Position numbers and translations under genes: made by a program. From Pedosphaera sp. (GTDB lineage Bacteria; Verrucomicrobiota; Verrucomicrobiia; Limisphaerales; DSYF01), in NCBI GenBank assembly GCA_017853715.1, contig JAFMIZ010000007.1, positions 1 through 53,390 of the forward strand: 53,390 nucleotides of DNA, read 5' to 3'. Position 1 is the first letter of the stretch, and each line of letters begins with the position of its first letter. This document shows positions 1 through 8,874 of the stretch, one piece after another. The notes below the pieces were generated by a model. It did not search any database. It saw only the letters and a list, made by a program, of their open reading frames with translations, and was not told the origin of the DNA.

Positions 1-207
1 AAAAGATTTGACGCGGCCGGGGGCAACCGCGAGCAGGCCACGGCAGCGGGTTGGGGATCTGCGGCCGGTCATTTCCCCGCCGTACACAAGAGCCGCCCGG
101 CGTAGCCACGCGAGCCTCTGTCAAAAATGACGAACCCCTTGATTTCATTGGCCCCGTGCAATTAGGGCCTTTTTAAAAAAGCCCAAGGGAGTTCGACGAA
201 CCTGATT
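1..207. other. intergenic, no clear gene
   Basis: No convincing coding region is visible. Two plus frames are open from the window edge to stops at about 105 and 128, so the C-terminus of a truncated gene cannot be excluded, but neither short translation is recognisable. A 20-bp near-palindrome lies at 165-184 (listed separately). Confidence 0.4.
165..184. terminator. near-perfect palindrome, possible terminator
   Basis: The 20 bases form an inverted repeat with GGGC/GCCC ends and an A/T centre, broken by one mismatch. It lies 24 bp past the stop of the minus-strand gene at 208-801. The A/T tract is inside the palindrome rather than after a GC-rich stem, so it is not a classical intrinsic terminator. 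Confidence 0.3.
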
Positions 208-801
208 TTAGCCCTTGCGCTTGCGGGCTTTGAACAGCTCCAGCTGGGGTTCGCGGAAGAATTCGTAGTTTTTGAGGATGCGAATCACCTGCAGCAGGTC
301 GGACTTTTGATAGTTACGGTTGGTCTCCGTCTTCTCGATCAGCTCCGCCAGCATCGTGTGGAAGGGAATGACCGCATCAATCCCCTTGGACTTCAGCAAC
401 GCAATGCTTTGCTCGCGTGCCTCTGCGCCAGCGGGCAGGGCGGGAACCACCAGAATCTTCAACGGCGTGTCCGTTGCGCCGAAGGCTTTCGCCGCCTGCT
501 TGAACGTGCCTGGTTCCACAAACCGAAAAATCTCCGGCGCATTCATCAGCACCGCCGGACTGAACGTCTCGGTGTGCCAACCTTTGACGACGACGATTGC
601 GCTCTCCAGCCCGGCAAGATCCTCCGAGCCGAGCACAAACGGCAGTGACCCGCCGCCCTTGTGGGGGTGCGGGTTCAGCACGAAGAAATCAATGTCATCA
701 TCCTCGCGCTTGGTCTGGGCGATGTACTTGCGATGCTGCCGCACGAGGAACTCATGCAGCTCGAAGTATTCGCGGACAATGGTTTCACTGACTGAACTCA
801 T
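208..801 (-). CDS. conserved hypothetical protein (197 aa)
   Basis: I do not recognise a named family. The protein is soluble, with no signal peptide or membrane segment, and looks alpha/beta. It has an acidic stretch (KREDDDIDFFVLNP, near residue 31) and a later hydrophobic strand ending in lysine (SAIVVVKGWH, near residue 67). That spacing loosely recalls PD-(D/E)XK nuclease folds, but the glutamate of the ExK pair is missing, so this is only a suggestion. The C-terminus is very basic (KARKRKG). It starts at an ATG and is the last gene of the minus-strand run after aroB, 92 bp away across a short-repeat-rich spacer. A role tied to its neighbours cannot be inferred. Confidence 0.75.
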   Translation of the reverse strand: MSSVSETIVREYFELHEFLVRQHRKYIAQTKREDDDIDFFVLNPHPHKGGGSLPFVLGSEDLAGLESAIVVVKGWHTETFSPAVLMNAPEIFRFVEPGTFKQAAKAFGATDTPLKILVVPALPAGAEAREQSIALLKSKGIDAVIPFHTMLAELIEKTETNRNYQKSDLLQVIRILKNYEFFREPQLELFKARKRKG

Positions 802-816
802 CGGGCAGGCCGTTAC

Positions 817-845
817 AGGTTGAAGGTTGAAGGTTGAAGGTTGAC
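817..845. repeat. 7-bp tandem array, GGTTGAA x4
   Basis: Four consecutive heptamers occur, the first three identical (GGTTGAA) and the fourth ending in C. They lie between the unknown gene and aroB. The period matches the arrays found inside uvrA, gcvP and the midA-type gene in this window. Confidence 0.9.
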
Positions 846-880
846 TGGGTGACGCGTAAGGCTGCGGCTGATGGTTTGTT

Positions 881-917
881 TATTCATCTGTGTTTATCTG
901 CGTCCATCTGCGGTTAA
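881..917. repeat. 10-bp tandem array containing the aroB stop
   Basis: Three 10-bp units share the core ATCTG (881-890, 891-900, 901-910), followed by a partial unit. On the minus strand this encodes the end of AroB (ADGRR) and its TAA stop at 894-896. Similar 'ATCTGTGT..ATCTG' strings are, from memory, scattered in many environmental bacterial genomes. Confidence 0.8.
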
Positions 918-1988
918 GACACCCACGATTTCGCTCTCGGGCACCCGCTGGCCCCAGACGACTTTACCGATGCGCTGCGCGAGGACAAACTTCACTTCGC
1001 CCGCGCTGACCTTCTTGTCCAGACGCATCGCGCCAAACAATGCTTTACGCTGCACGGCGGTCAGTGTCACCGCCGTCGGCAAACCTGCGCGTTTGAAGAG
1101 TTGTGTGATGCGCTTCGTGTCTGCCTCAGGCAGCCCTGTCAATGCGTTCGATAATTTCGCTGCCGCGACTTGCCCGATGGAAATGGCCTCGCCATGCAGA
1201 TATTTGCCGTAGCTGGAAATCGCCTCGAGCGCATGCCCGATGGTGTGGCCAAAATTCAAGATGGCGCGCAGTCCGCTTTCCGTCTCGTCCTGACCGACGA
1301 CGTCCGCCTTGATCTCGCAGCAACGCGCGATCACGGAGCCAAGCACGGCGGGTTGCTTGCGGAGCAGCCTGGGCAAGGCGCGTTCCAAGCGCGCGAAGAG
1401 GGAGGTGTCGTAGATGATCCCGTATTTGATGACCTCGGCCAGTCCGGCGCGGAATTCGCGTTGGGGCAGGCTCCTCAAAATATCCAAATCGCACAACACC
1501 AGGCGCGGCTGATGGAAGGCGCCCACGAGATTTTTGCCCGCCTTGAGATTCACGCCGGTCTTGCCGCCCACGGAACTGTCCACTTGGGCGAGCAGGGTGG
1601 TGGGCACTTGCACGAACGGAATGCCGCGCAAATACGTTGCCGCGACAAACCCCGCCAAGTCGCCCACAACGCCGCCACCCAAGGCGACGATGAAGGACTT
1701 CCGCTCCAGCCGATGCTTCGCCAGCTGATCGTAGCAACGCTCAACATTCCTGATGCTCTTGGCTGTCTCGCCTGCAGGCACGGTGATGAGCGCGGGATCG
1801 AAGCCCGCTTCCTTCAGGCTGGCCAGCGCGTTTTTGGCGTAGAGCGGCCCAACGGTGGAATCGGTGATGATGGCGCAGCGCGCGCCCAGTTTCAGGCGAC
1901 GGCATTCGACTCCCAATCGCGGCAGGAGCTTCGGGGCGATCTTGATCTGATAACTACGTTGGCCCAGCGGGACTTCGACGGTGCGCAC
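894..1988 (-). CDS. aroB: 3-dehydroquinate synthase
   Basis: Second step of the shikimate pathway: converts DAHP to 3-dehydroquinate in the cytoplasm using NAD and a divalent metal. The family's signature blocks are all present: the NAD-binding loop GGGVVGDLAGF, PTTLLAQVDSSVGGKTGVN, the metal-binding LNFGHTIGHALE and HGEAISIG. The 364-aa length is normal. The start is a GTG, with no in-frame ATG upstream; the N-terminus (RTVEVPLGQRSYQI) fits the family. The final residues ADGRR and the TAA stop come from a 10-bp tandem repeat, so the native C-terminus may have been replaced. It follows the ferredoxin gene by 59 bp. Chorismate synthase (aroC) is also in the window at 26540-27622, but not in the same operon. 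Confidence 0.96.
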   Translation of the reverse strand: MRTVEVPLGQRSYQIKIAPKLLPRLGVECRRLKLGARCAIITDSTVGPLYAKNALASLKEAGFDPALITVPAGETAKSIRNVERCYDQLAKHRLERKSFIVALGGGVVGDLAGFVAATYLRGIPFVQVPTTLLAQVDSSVGGKTGVNLKAGKNLVGAFHQPRLVLCDLDILRSLPQREFRAGLAEVIKYGIIYDTSLFARLERALPRLLRKQPAVLGSVIARCCEIKADVVGQDETESGLRAILNFGHTIGHALEAISSYGKYLHGEAISIGQVAAAKLSNALTGLPEADTKRITQLFKRAGLPTAVTLTAVQRKALFGAMRLDKKVSAGEVKFVLAQRIGKVVWGQRVPESEIVGVLTADGRR

Positions 1989-2047
1989 GTTGGCAGGATA
2001 TGAGCGAAGGCAGTCGAGTCAAAGCGCGGATTTTGCGCTGTAGACCG

Positions 2048-2413
2048 TTACTGCGCGTTGGAGTTTTGAACAAACGCGAACTCAGCCAACGGCACGCCGC
2101 CAATCAGGTGTTGCTGGATGATGCGTTCCAGCGTTTCCGGGGTGCAGGAGTGATACCAGACCGCCTCCGGGTAAACCACCGCCACCGGGCCTTGGGTGCA
2201 GACGCGCAGGCAGGCGGCTTTGGTGCGGAAAACCAGCGGCTCCGGGCCGTCGAGCCCCAACTCCTTAAGTCGAGCCTTGAGAAAGTTCCATGAGCGCGTG
2301 GCCTCCTGTGCCGGGGCGCACTTGGGTTCGGCAGCGTCGCAGCAGAGGAAGATGTGGCGCCGATACTTTTCGAGCCCCAGCTTGGCGGTGGAGATTTTCA
2401 GCGCGTCTGACAT
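2048..2413 (-). CDS. thioredoxin-like (2Fe-2S) ferredoxin
   Basis: A small soluble electron-transfer protein of the thioredoxin-fold 2Fe-2S ferredoxin family. The ligand pattern is visible as C24 or C25, C32, then C68 and C72 (CLRVC), with the typical PVAVVYPE strand and a [13 protein letters not shown] ending that resembles cyanobacterial and Azotobacter shethna-type members. At 121 aa it is full length, and ATG is the only sensible start. It sits 17 bp downstream of the EamA transporter and upstream of aroB. The electron partner is not shown by the context. Confidence 0.88.
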   Translation of the reverse strand: MSDALKISTAKLGLEKYRRHIFLCCDAAEPKCAPAQEATRSWNFLKARLKELGLDGPEPLVFRTKAACLRVCTQGPVAVVYPEAVWYHSCTPETLERIIQQHLIGGVPLAEFAFVQNSNAQ

Positions 2414-2430
2414 GCGGCAAGCGTGCTTCG

Positions 2431-3348
2431 TCAGCGCGAAAGAATCAATCCGACAACACCGGCCACCGCGACCAGTGAGCCGACCGCGGCCCGGGGGGTG
2501 ATGCGTTCGCCCTCAAAGATGCGGGCCAGCGGGATGACTAGAATGGGGGTCGTGGCCGTGACCACCAGCACTTGGGCGGCAGGAATCGTGGCCAGCGCCC
2601 ATTGCATGCAACTCACTCCCAGCGTCTGGCCCGTCAGGCTGTTGCCCACGATCCACAGCCACGCCTTGCGCCGAGCGGGGGTGGCGATGGCGAACAGACG
2701 CGGCTCGGCGCCCGGATCGCGCCGGTGCTGGAGCGTTCGCAGCACGAGATAGAGCAACATCGAAACTGCCAGCCCGCCAATCATGCGCTGGAATCCTGAC
2801 GTGATGCCGTCGAGCGTAGTTCCATGCTGCGCGAGCACGGCGTAGGCTTTGCGGCTGACGACGGCGCCACCGGCGGTCGCCGCAGCGCCAAGCACCGCCA
2901 GGACGATGCCGGGCCACAGGGTGCGCGCGTGTTCGCGGATTTCCCCGGGCGTTCCCAACGCCGTCAGGACGCCTGCCAGGATGGTCGCGCTGAGCAATCC
3001 CTGTTGCCAGGTAAAGGTGGTGCCGAGCCATACCCATTCAAACAGCGCAGCGAACACGGCCATGAAGCATTGCACGAACAGGGAGGTGATGCGCGGTCCC
3101 AAGAGGGGCAGGGCGTGGTAGATGGCAAAGTCGCCCAGCCCCACGCCGATCGCCCCACTCAGGGCGAACCAGCCCACCACGCCCCCGCCAAGGCCCAGAC
3201 CAAAGCTGAAGGCCATGAGTGCGAGGAAGATAGTGGCGAGGATGACGCGCCAGAAATTGGCCTCCAACGAACCCGCCAGCCGCGCGGCGCGGTGGCCGAG
3301 GATGACGGACGTCGCAAACAGTGCCGCAGTGAGGACGGCAGGCAGCAT
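2431..3348 (-). CDS. EamA/DMT-family membrane transporter
   Basis: A 305-aa polytopic inner-membrane protein with about ten hydrophobic helices arranged as two related five-helix halves, as in drug/metabolite transporters with EamA domains. The first helix ([17 protein letters not shown]) and the late block [20 protein letters not shown] followed by [17 protein letters not shown] and a final helix match the family's common ending. The substrate cannot be predicted; family members export amino acids, nucleotide precursors or other metabolites. The ATG start lies two bases beyond the stop of the upstream gene, so the two are probably co-transcribed. Confidence 0.9.
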   Translation of the reverse strand: MLPAVLTAALFATSVILGHRAARLAGSLEANFWRVILATIFLALMAFSFGLGLGGGVVGWFALSGAIGVGLGDFAIYHALPLLGPRITSLFVQCFMAVFAALFEWVWLGTTFTWQQGLLSATILAGVLTALGTPGEIREHARTLWPGIVLAVLGAAATAGGAVVSRKAYAVLAQHGTTLDGITSGFQRMIGGLAVSMLLYLVLRTLQHRRDPGAEPRLFAIATPARRKAWLWIVGNSLTGQTLGVSCMQWALATIPAAQVLVVTATTPILVIPLARIFEGERITPRAAVGSLVAVAGVVGLILSR

Positions 3349-3350
3349 GG

Positions 3351-3848
3351 TCAGGTCAGCGTGCGGACCGTTTCAACGCGGTAGATAAGCCATTTGCCTT
3401 CAACTTTACGGAGAATGAATTTCAGTTCCTGCACAAACCCGTCACGCTCTTTGGGCATCTTGGCCTGGCCGGTCAACAGAACGGTGGCGTTCGTGCGGTT
3501 GGGGTCAACCGTGACGTTCAGGTCGAGGAACTTCACTTCCAGCGAGGAGATGGCGGAGCGAACGGCGAAGGCCTGTTGACGAAGGTCAGTGCGACCCGTG
3601 AGGATTTGCTGCGCGTAACCGGGTGTGTCGACCACGACCTCGACTTCCATATCGAACAAGTTGGCAAATTCCTCGACGTTGGCGACCTTGGCGAAGTTGC
3701 CCTCCTTGCCGTCAAAGGTAATGAGCGCCGCCACGCGGTTCACCCGCTGGCGAATGACCTCCTCATCCTTGGGAAACAGTTTGCCCCAGCCCCACCAAAC
3801 CACCCCCGCCAATGCGGCGACCAGCGCCAGCCGAAATAGGATTTTCAT
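3351..3848 (-). CDS. membrane-anchored protein, NTF2-like domain (tentative)
   Basis: Begins with one hydrophobic helix (ILFRLALVAALAGVVWWGW), followed by a small alpha/beta domain with a long alternating-strand C-terminal half ending GKWLIYRVETVRTL. This ending, with the preceding RDGFVQELKFILRK strand, is typical of NTF2-like or SnoaL-like cone folds, so a periplasm-facing NTF2-like domain is my best guess. No catalytic residues can be named. I use the internal ATG at 3848 because it overlaps the lepB stop as ATGA; the longer frame only adds residues lying inside lepB. Likely translationally coupled to lepB. Confidence 0.75.
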   Translation of the reverse strand: MKILFRLALVAALAGVVWWGWGKLFPKDEEVIRQRVNRVAALITFDGKEGNFAKVANVEEFANLFDMEVEVVVDTPGYAQQILTGRTDLRQQAFAVRSAISSLEVKFLDLNVTVDPNRTNATVLLTGQAKMPKERDGFVQELKFILRKVEGKWLIYRVETVRTLT

Positions 3849-4435
3849 AGCAATGTCCTGCCTAAAATACGCTCCCGCTTGCAAATGCCAAACGTGTGAT
3901 TCTCGATCGGCATGGAGCGATTGTCGCCCACGACGAAGTAATCTTCCGGTCCCAATTGAACGGGGTAGCGATTCCAGTCGCTGGGCAGTTTCACGTAAGG
4001 CTCGTCTAGTGGCCGCCCATTCACGGTCACGCGGCCATTGCTGAATCCGATCAACTCGCCGGGCAAGCCCACGACGCGCTTCAGCAGCATCACGCTGCGG
4101 CCCGCGAAGCGCACCCCCACCACATCACCCCGGCGCGGTTCGTGGGAGCGGTAAGCCAGCTGGTTGATGAAATTAACCCGGCGGTCGTGGTAAGTGGGCT
4201 CCATGCTGCCGCCGGTCACGCGGACGGGTATCAGGATGAACCGGAAAACAATGAACGCGGTCAACGCGAGGACGCCCGCGCGAATCAGGGTGAAACGCGG
4301 GTTGCGGCCCAAGATGAGGCGCCGCAGCCAAGAGGGTGAGGGAGTGGCGTCGGAGTTCACAGTGCTGCCCGCGACTGAACCATCCGGGCGCGCCTTAGTT
4401 GCGGGAGAAATGAGCCGACTCAAGTCTGGACTCAT
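3845..4435 (-). CDS. lepB: signal peptidase I (divergent box E)
   Basis: Cleaves signal peptides from exported proteins at the outer face of the inner membrane. One N-terminal membrane helix (IRAGVLALTAFIVFRFILI) precedes the catalytic serine block GGSMEPTY and the general-base lysine block MLLKRVVGLPGE, then GEDYFVVGDNR-type box E. Box E is unusual: GDNRSMPIENHTFG replaces the usual GDNRxxSxDSR, so the conserved Ser, Asp, Ser and Arg are Pro, Glu, Asn and His. The start is the ATG at 4435 (196 aa), just after the preceding gene; the longer frame reads into that gene. A second, canonical signal peptidase I is at 39669-40229. Confidence 0.88.
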   Translation of the reverse strand: MSPDLSRLISPATKARPDGSVAGSTVNSDATPSPSWLRRLILGRNPRFTLIRAGVLALTAFIVFRFILIPVRVTGGSMEPTYHDRRVNFINQLAYRSHEPRRGDVVGVRFAGRSVMLLKRVVGLPGELIGFSNGRVTVNGRPLDEPYVKLPSDWNRYPVQLGPEDYFVVGDNRSMPIENHTFGICKRERILGRTLL

Positions 4436-4446
4436 ATTTCGAGAAT

Positions 4447-4764
4447 TTACTTTTCGTCCTCGGGAGTGTCGAGCGTTTCGCCGAAGTTTTTGCCGCTGCT
4501 TTCGAGAATTTGGCGAATTTGGGGGGAGACCCAACGTCGGCGCTTTTTTCTTTCGACCATCTTCTGGACCAGCCGGTAATGCCCGAGGGCATCGGTCTCG
4601 ATCATTTCCTGCTCCACGAGGCGGGCAAGGATGGGAAAAGCCCATTGCGGCTCGTCGCGAAAACGCCTTTTGCCGCCTGCGCGCCGGGCAATTTCGCGGG
4701 CCGACACAAAAAGGCGCGGCCAGCTTTTCAAATAGTTCACAATCAGGCGGTCGTCAGGATTCAT
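4447..4764 (-). CDS. small winged-helix-like protein (105 aa)
   Basis: Not assigned to a named family. The first 65 residues look like a winged helix: helix LIVNYLKSW, helix SAREIARRAGG, recognition-like helix PQWAFPILARLVEQEMIE and a short wing (TDALGHYRL). A basic segment (ERKKRRRW) follows, then a helix and an acidic tail (DTPEDEK). I chose ATG 4764 over an upstream ATG at 4848 because it begins directly at the helical domain and the upstream residues are low complexity. The stop lies 11 bp before lepB, so a regulatory or structural role linked to lepB expression is possible but unproven. Confidence 0.7.
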   Translation of the reverse strand: MNPDDRLIVNYLKSWPRLFVSAREIARRAGGKRRFRDEPQWAFPILARLVEQEMIETDALGHYRLVQKMVERKKRRRWVSPQIRQILESSGKNFGETLDTPEDEK

Positions 4765-4885
4765 GCGCTCTATCCAACGGTCCTGCACCCAAGCGCAGGT
4801 GTCTGTCCCAAAGCGTGTGCAGAAACCAGCGGACACCTGCAAGCGCAATATTTGCCACTCGCAGCATCCTGGTGCTGTATTCTGC

Positions 4886-7306
4886 TTATCGAACGAAGAT
4901 GAACTCGTTGGCCTGGAGGAGGGATTGGGCGTACTCCTGCCAGTCGGTCAGCGGGGCTTTGCCAGCAGGCTTGCTGGTGTTTCGCCGGTCCTTCAGCGGT
5001 TTCATGAATGGGCGCTCGGGAGCATTCCGAGGCTGTGTCTCTGGCGCTTGGGCCGTAGTCTGTGAGGCGGGCAGGTCGTTCAGGAAATTGACGCCCAGTT
5101 CCACTTCATCGGGCTCAGGCTGGCGTTGGTAGAGCAGCGCGTATAGGCGTTCCACGCGGGCTTCATCGCTTTTCAAGGCCAGAAACTCCGGACGCGCCAC
5201 CAGCTTCTTGGCCAGTTCAATGACCATGGGGTTGTTCATGAAGAATAGCGTTTGTTGTGGCACGGTGGTCACGTGGCGGCGGCCGGTGCTCAAATCGGGC
5301 GTGGCGAAATCGAAGTGGATAAACGTCTCCGGAATCTTTTGCCGGTCAATGCGCGAGTAGATGGTGCGACGTGGCGTCTCCGGGGCGAGGGAGATATCAA
5401 AGGGTTTGCCGTAAAGGTCTGGCTTGAGCACGCCGCTGATGGCCAGCAGGGAGTCGCGCACGGGTTCCAATTCCAGGCGGCGCATGTTCTGACGCCAGAG
5501 CAGGCGGTTGAATGGGTCCAACTCGGCGTAACGCGGATTGTTCTTGGAGCTCTGCTGCCAAGTTGACGACAGCAGGATGGTGCGGTGCAGTTTTTTGATG
5601 CTCCATCCGCTCTTGACGAACTCGTTGGCGAGGTAATCCAGCAGTTCGGGGTGGCTGGGCTTCTCCGCCATGGTGCCGAGGTCGTCGGGGGTTGAAACGA
5701 AGCCTTCGCCGAAATGTTTCAGCCAAACACGATTTACGAGCACGCGCGACGTCATGGGGTTCTTCGGATCGGCAATCGCCTGCGCCAGTTCCAGGCGCCC
5801 GCTGCCGTCCTTGAAGGGTTTGCGACCCTCAAGGCTCAGCACCTCGAGAAATTGCCGCGGCACGGCAGGGCCGCGATTGCCGGCTTCACCGCGGATGAGC
5901 AGGTTGGAATCTTTTGGCCTTGATACATCCTGCAAGGCGATGGCGCGCTTGGGTGCGCCGGGGTGCTTCATCTCATGTTCGGCCAGTTCGCGGGCGTTTC
6001 TGCCCTGGCGGCGCTGCAAATCTCGAAACGCATCGCGGTCCAGGTCTTTGTTGCGGCGCAGTTCGATGAATTTCTTCTCGATCTGCTCCTTTTCGTCGAG
6101 CAGGGCGTAGAGCCTCTTTTGGTAGTCGAGGAAGTCCGGTGTTTCCTTGATGTCCTCGATGACGGGCAGCACTTTCGGCTCAAAGCTGCTCGCGAAGATG
6201 CCGTGCAGTGAATAGTAATCCGCCTGCGGAATGGGGTCGAACTTGTGGTCGTGGCAACGCGCGCAGGAAACCGTCAGGCCGAGAAATCCCTTGGTGACCA
6301 CATCGATCTGGTCATTGATCACGTCATTCTGCATGCCCATGAAGTGATCGCCCACGGTCAGGAAATCGAGGGCCACCAGGCGAGACCTGTCGGTCTTTGT
6401 CGCGGGCAATTTGTCGGCGGCGATTTGCTCGAGGATGAATTCGTTGTAAGGCTTGTCGTCGTTGAACGCCTTGATCACGTAGTCGCGGTAGAGGTAAGCG
6501 TGCGGATTCTCCGGGTCTTCGCGCTGGCGGCGCACTTCGCCTTTCGTGTCGGAGTAACGTGCGGTGTCGAGCCAATGACGGCCCCATCGTTCGCCGTAAC
6601 CGGGCGAGGCGAGCAATTCGTCCACAACCTTCTCAAAGGCCTTGGGCGACATGTCGGCGATGAAGGCTTCCACCTGTTCCGGCGTGGGTGGCAGACCGAT
6701 CAAATCATAATAGGCGCGGCGGATAAGCGTGCGTTTATCGGCGGGCTCGCTCGGCCTGATGTTTTTGGCCTCGAGCTTGGCGAGGATGAAATTGTCCACA
6801 GGTGATTGCGGCCACTTCGTGTTTTTGACCACGGGCACGGCGGGCTTAGTCAGCGGTTGCCAGGCCCAGTGCTTTTTGCCTTCTTCCATAGGTCGGGCGG
6901 CGGCGACCTTGGCTTCACGCGGGTCCGGCGCACCCATTTGAACCCACTTCTCCAGCGCGGCGATTTCCTTGGCGGAAAGCTTTTTGCCCTTGGGCGGCAT
7001 TTGCAGGTTTTCGTCCGTATACCGCACGGCAGTGATGAGAGCGCTCTTGTCCGGATTGCCGGGCACGATGACGGGTCCACTGTGGCCACCCTTAAGCACG
7101 CCCGCGCGTGAATCGAGCAACAGTCCGCCCTTCACGCGCTCGGCTTTGGCGCTATGGCATGAGTAACACTTGGAGTCCAGCACGGGCCGGACGTTGTTCT
7201 CGAAGAAATTGATCTCGTCCTTCGTGAGCGCGTGGGCCGGGGCGGCGGCGAGCATGGCCAGCAGAAGCAAGGAAGCGAGAGCCGGGCGGGTGAACGTGGG
7301 GTTCAT
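4886..7306 (-). CDS. PSD1 / DUF1549-DUF1553 cytochrome-like protein
   Basis: An 806-aa exported protein of the planctomycete/verrucomicrobial type. A signal peptide (ALASLLLLAMLAAAPAHA) is followed by a planctomycete cytochrome C domain with the haem motif CYSCH in about the first 100 mature residues, then DUF1549 (with GYGERWGRHWLDTARYSDT and a second CxxCH, CARCHDH) and DUF1553 (NRVWLKHFGEGFVSTPDDLG onward). The family is always paired with DUF1501 proteins and is linked by context to polysaccharide and sulfated-sugar breakdown, but its reaction is not established. Start ATG 7306 lies one base past the DUF1501 stop; the upstream 13 codons would overlap that gene. Confidence 0.93.
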   Translation of the reverse strand: MNPTFTRPALASLLLLAMLAAAPAHALTKDEINFFENNVRPVLDSKCYSCHSAKAERVKGGLLLDSRAGVLKGGHSGPVIVPGNPDKSALITAVRYTDENLQMPPKGKKLSAKEIAALEKWVQMGAPDPREAKVAAARPMEEGKKHWAWQPLTKPAVPVVKNTKWPQSPVDNFILAKLEAKNIRPSEPADKRTLIRRAYYDLIGLPPTPEQVEAFIADMSPKAFEKVVDELLASPGYGERWGRHWLDTARYSDTKGEVRRQREDPENPHAYLYRDYVIKAFNDDKPYNEFILEQIAADKLPATKTDRSRLVALDFLTVGDHFMGMQNDVINDQIDVVTKGFLGLTVSCARCHDHKFDPIPQADYYSLHGIFASSFEPKVLPVIEDIKETPDFLDYQKRLYALLDEKEQIEKKFIELRRNKDLDRDAFRDLQRRQGRNARELAEHEMKHPGAPKRAIALQDVSRPKDSNLLIRGEAGNRGPAVPRQFLEVLSLEGRKPFKDGSGRLELAQAIADPKNPMTSRVLVNRVWLKHFGEGFVSTPDDLGTMAEKPSHPELLDYLANEFVKSGWSIKKLHRTILLSSTWQQSSKNNPRYAELDPFNRLLWRQNMRRLELEPVRDSLLAISGVLKPDLYGKPFDISLAPETPRRTIYSRIDRQKIPETFIHFDFATPDLSTGRRHVTTVPQQTLFFMNNPMVIELAKKLVARPEFLALKSDEARVERLYALLYQRQPEPDEVELGVNFLNDLPASQTTAQAPETQPRNAPERPFMKPLKDRRNTSKPAGKAPLTDWQEYAQSLLQANEFIFVR

Positions 7307-7307
7307 G

Positions 7308-8714
7308 TCAGGCGAGGAGGTCTTTGACCACATTTCCGTAAACATCCGTCAGGCGGAAGTCGCGGCCGTTGTAGCGATAGGTGAGCTTTTCGTGATCGAA
7401 TCCGAGCGCGTGCAGGACGGTCGCGTGCAGGTCATGCACGTGAACCTTGTCCTTGATGGCGGCGTTGCCGAATTCGTCCGTGGCCCCGTAAACCATGCCA
7501 CCCTTGATGCCGCCCCCCGCGAGCACGGTGGAGAACGCCTTGCTGTTGTGGTCACGTCCGGGGTCGTCGCCGCCATTGCGGTCGCGGGTGGGTTTACGGC
7601 CAAATTCGCCGCCCCATATGATCAACGTGCTGTCAAACAAGCCGCGCTGTTTCAGATCCGCGATCAACGCTGCGAGCGGCTGGTCAATTTCCGTGGCCTT
7701 CTGCGGGAGGCGGGTGGCGATGTCCTGATGATGATCCCAGCCGCCGGCCCAGACCTGCACGAACCGCACACCGCGTTCGAGCAATCGTCGGGCGGCCAGC
7801 ATGGTCGTGCCCATCCTCGAGGTGCCGTAAGCCTTGCGCACGTCAGCAGGTTCCTTCGTGATATCGAAGGCATCCGTTGCCTCGGTCTGCATCTTGAAGG
7901 CCATCTCGTAGGCCTCGATGCGCGCCTCAAGCTGCGATTCCTTGTTCAAGTTGTGGTTGTGCATCTCGTTCAACTGATGAACGAGGTCGAGCTGGCGGCG
8001 TTGCTCTTTGAGCGGCGTGTAGTCGTTGCGGATGTTCTCGATGAGCTTGTTCACCGCGCTGATCTGGGTGTTCACGCTCATGCCCTGATAGACGCCGGGC
8101 AGGAAAGAGGATTGCCAATTGGAACTGCCGCCGGGAGGGGTGCCGCCCGGACGCAGCGCGATGAATCCGGGCATATTCTGGTTTTCAGTGCCCAAGCCAT
8201 AAAGCACCCACGAACCCAAACTCGGACGCGCCTGACGGGTGGAACCGGTGTTCATGAACACCGTGGCCACTTCATGCGCCGGGATGTCGGTGTAGCAGGA
8301 ACGCACCACGCAAAGGTCGTCGGCCCTGTCGCCCAGCATGGGAAACACTTCGCTCACTTCGATGCCTGATTTTCCGCGGGGAGTGAATTTGAACGGTGAA
8401 CCCATTGCGATGCCGTTCACACCCGGCAAATCCCGCCCGTCGAGGCGGTTCAACTCGGGTTTGGGATCCCAAGTGTCCAAGTGTGAGGGGGCGCCTTGCG
8501 CAAAAATGTGAATGACGCGTTTGGCCTTGCCCGGGAAGTGCGGCTGCCTGGGGGCGAGGGGACTCACCATGTTTGAAGCCTGGGCGCTGAACAACGACGG
8601 TCCCAGCATGGTGGCGAGGCTCATGGCCCCGAAGCCCATGCCGAAGCGGTTCAGAAAGGCGCGGCGAGTCAGAAAGTGATCTTCGAGGTGCGGCTGATGG
8701 TGGTCAGGATTCAT
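7308..8714 (-). CDS. DUF1501 (sulfatase-like) exported protein
   Basis: A 468-aa member of DUF1501, an alkaline-phosphatase/sulfatase superfamily relative. The N-terminus (LTRRAFLNRFGMGFGAMSLA) is a Tat-type signal with a twin arginine, so it is probably exported folded. Late motifs typical of the family include STLIIWGGEFGRKPT, DPGRDHNSKAFSTVLAGGGI, and HVHDLHATVLHALGFDHE. The catalytic formylglycine cysteine of true sulfatases is not evident. It is the first gene of a two-gene unit with PSD1 (one-base gap). The pair likely works together on an extracellular or periplasmic substrate; that substrate is not shown. Confidence 0.93.
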   Translation of the reverse strand: MNPDHHQPHLEDHFLTRRAFLNRFGMGFGAMSLATMLGPSLFSAQASNMVSPLAPRQPHFPGKAKRVIHIFAQGAPSHLDTWDPKPELNRLDGRDLPGVNGIAMGSPFKFTPRGKSGIEVSEVFPMLGDRADDLCVVRSCYTDIPAHEVATVFMNTGSTRQARPSLGSWVLYGLGTENQNMPGFIALRPGGTPPGGSSNWQSSFLPGVYQGMSVNTQISAVNKLIENIRNDYTPLKEQRRQLDLVHQLNEMHNHNLNKESQLEARIEAYEMAFKMQTEATDAFDITKEPADVRKAYGTSRMGTTMLAARRLLERGVRFVQVWAGGWDHHQDIATRLPQKATEIDQPLAALIADLKQRGLFDSTLIIWGGEFGRKPTRDRNGGDDPGRDHNSKAFSTVLAGGGIKGGMVYGATDEFGNAAIKDKVHVHDLHATVLHALGFDHEKLTYRYNGRDFRLTDVYGNVVKDLLA

Positions 8715-8874
8715 AGGGCGATGCAGCGATCACGAAAGCTGAGACGGACGCACCGCATGAAAGGTTTCATTATTTTTTACGTGCTAAAATCTTACTTCAC
8801 GCCGCCGCTCGCTGCAACCTGGGGGATTGTGGTTGCGTCAGCGGTTGTGAGCTAGCATTCCTGTGGGTGACGCC

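Noticed and set aside
1-128. C-terminal fragment of a gene cut by the window edge
   Set aside because: Two short plus frames are open but neither reads as a known protein; not enough sequence to support a call.
7170-8369. A 399-aa plus-strand frame over the DUF1501/PSD1 pair
   Set aside because: Antisense shadow of two well-supported genes.
8764-8800. AT-rich stretch as a promoter between DUF1501 and the zinc-ribbon gene
   Set aside because: No -35/-10 pair with acceptable spacing on either strand.
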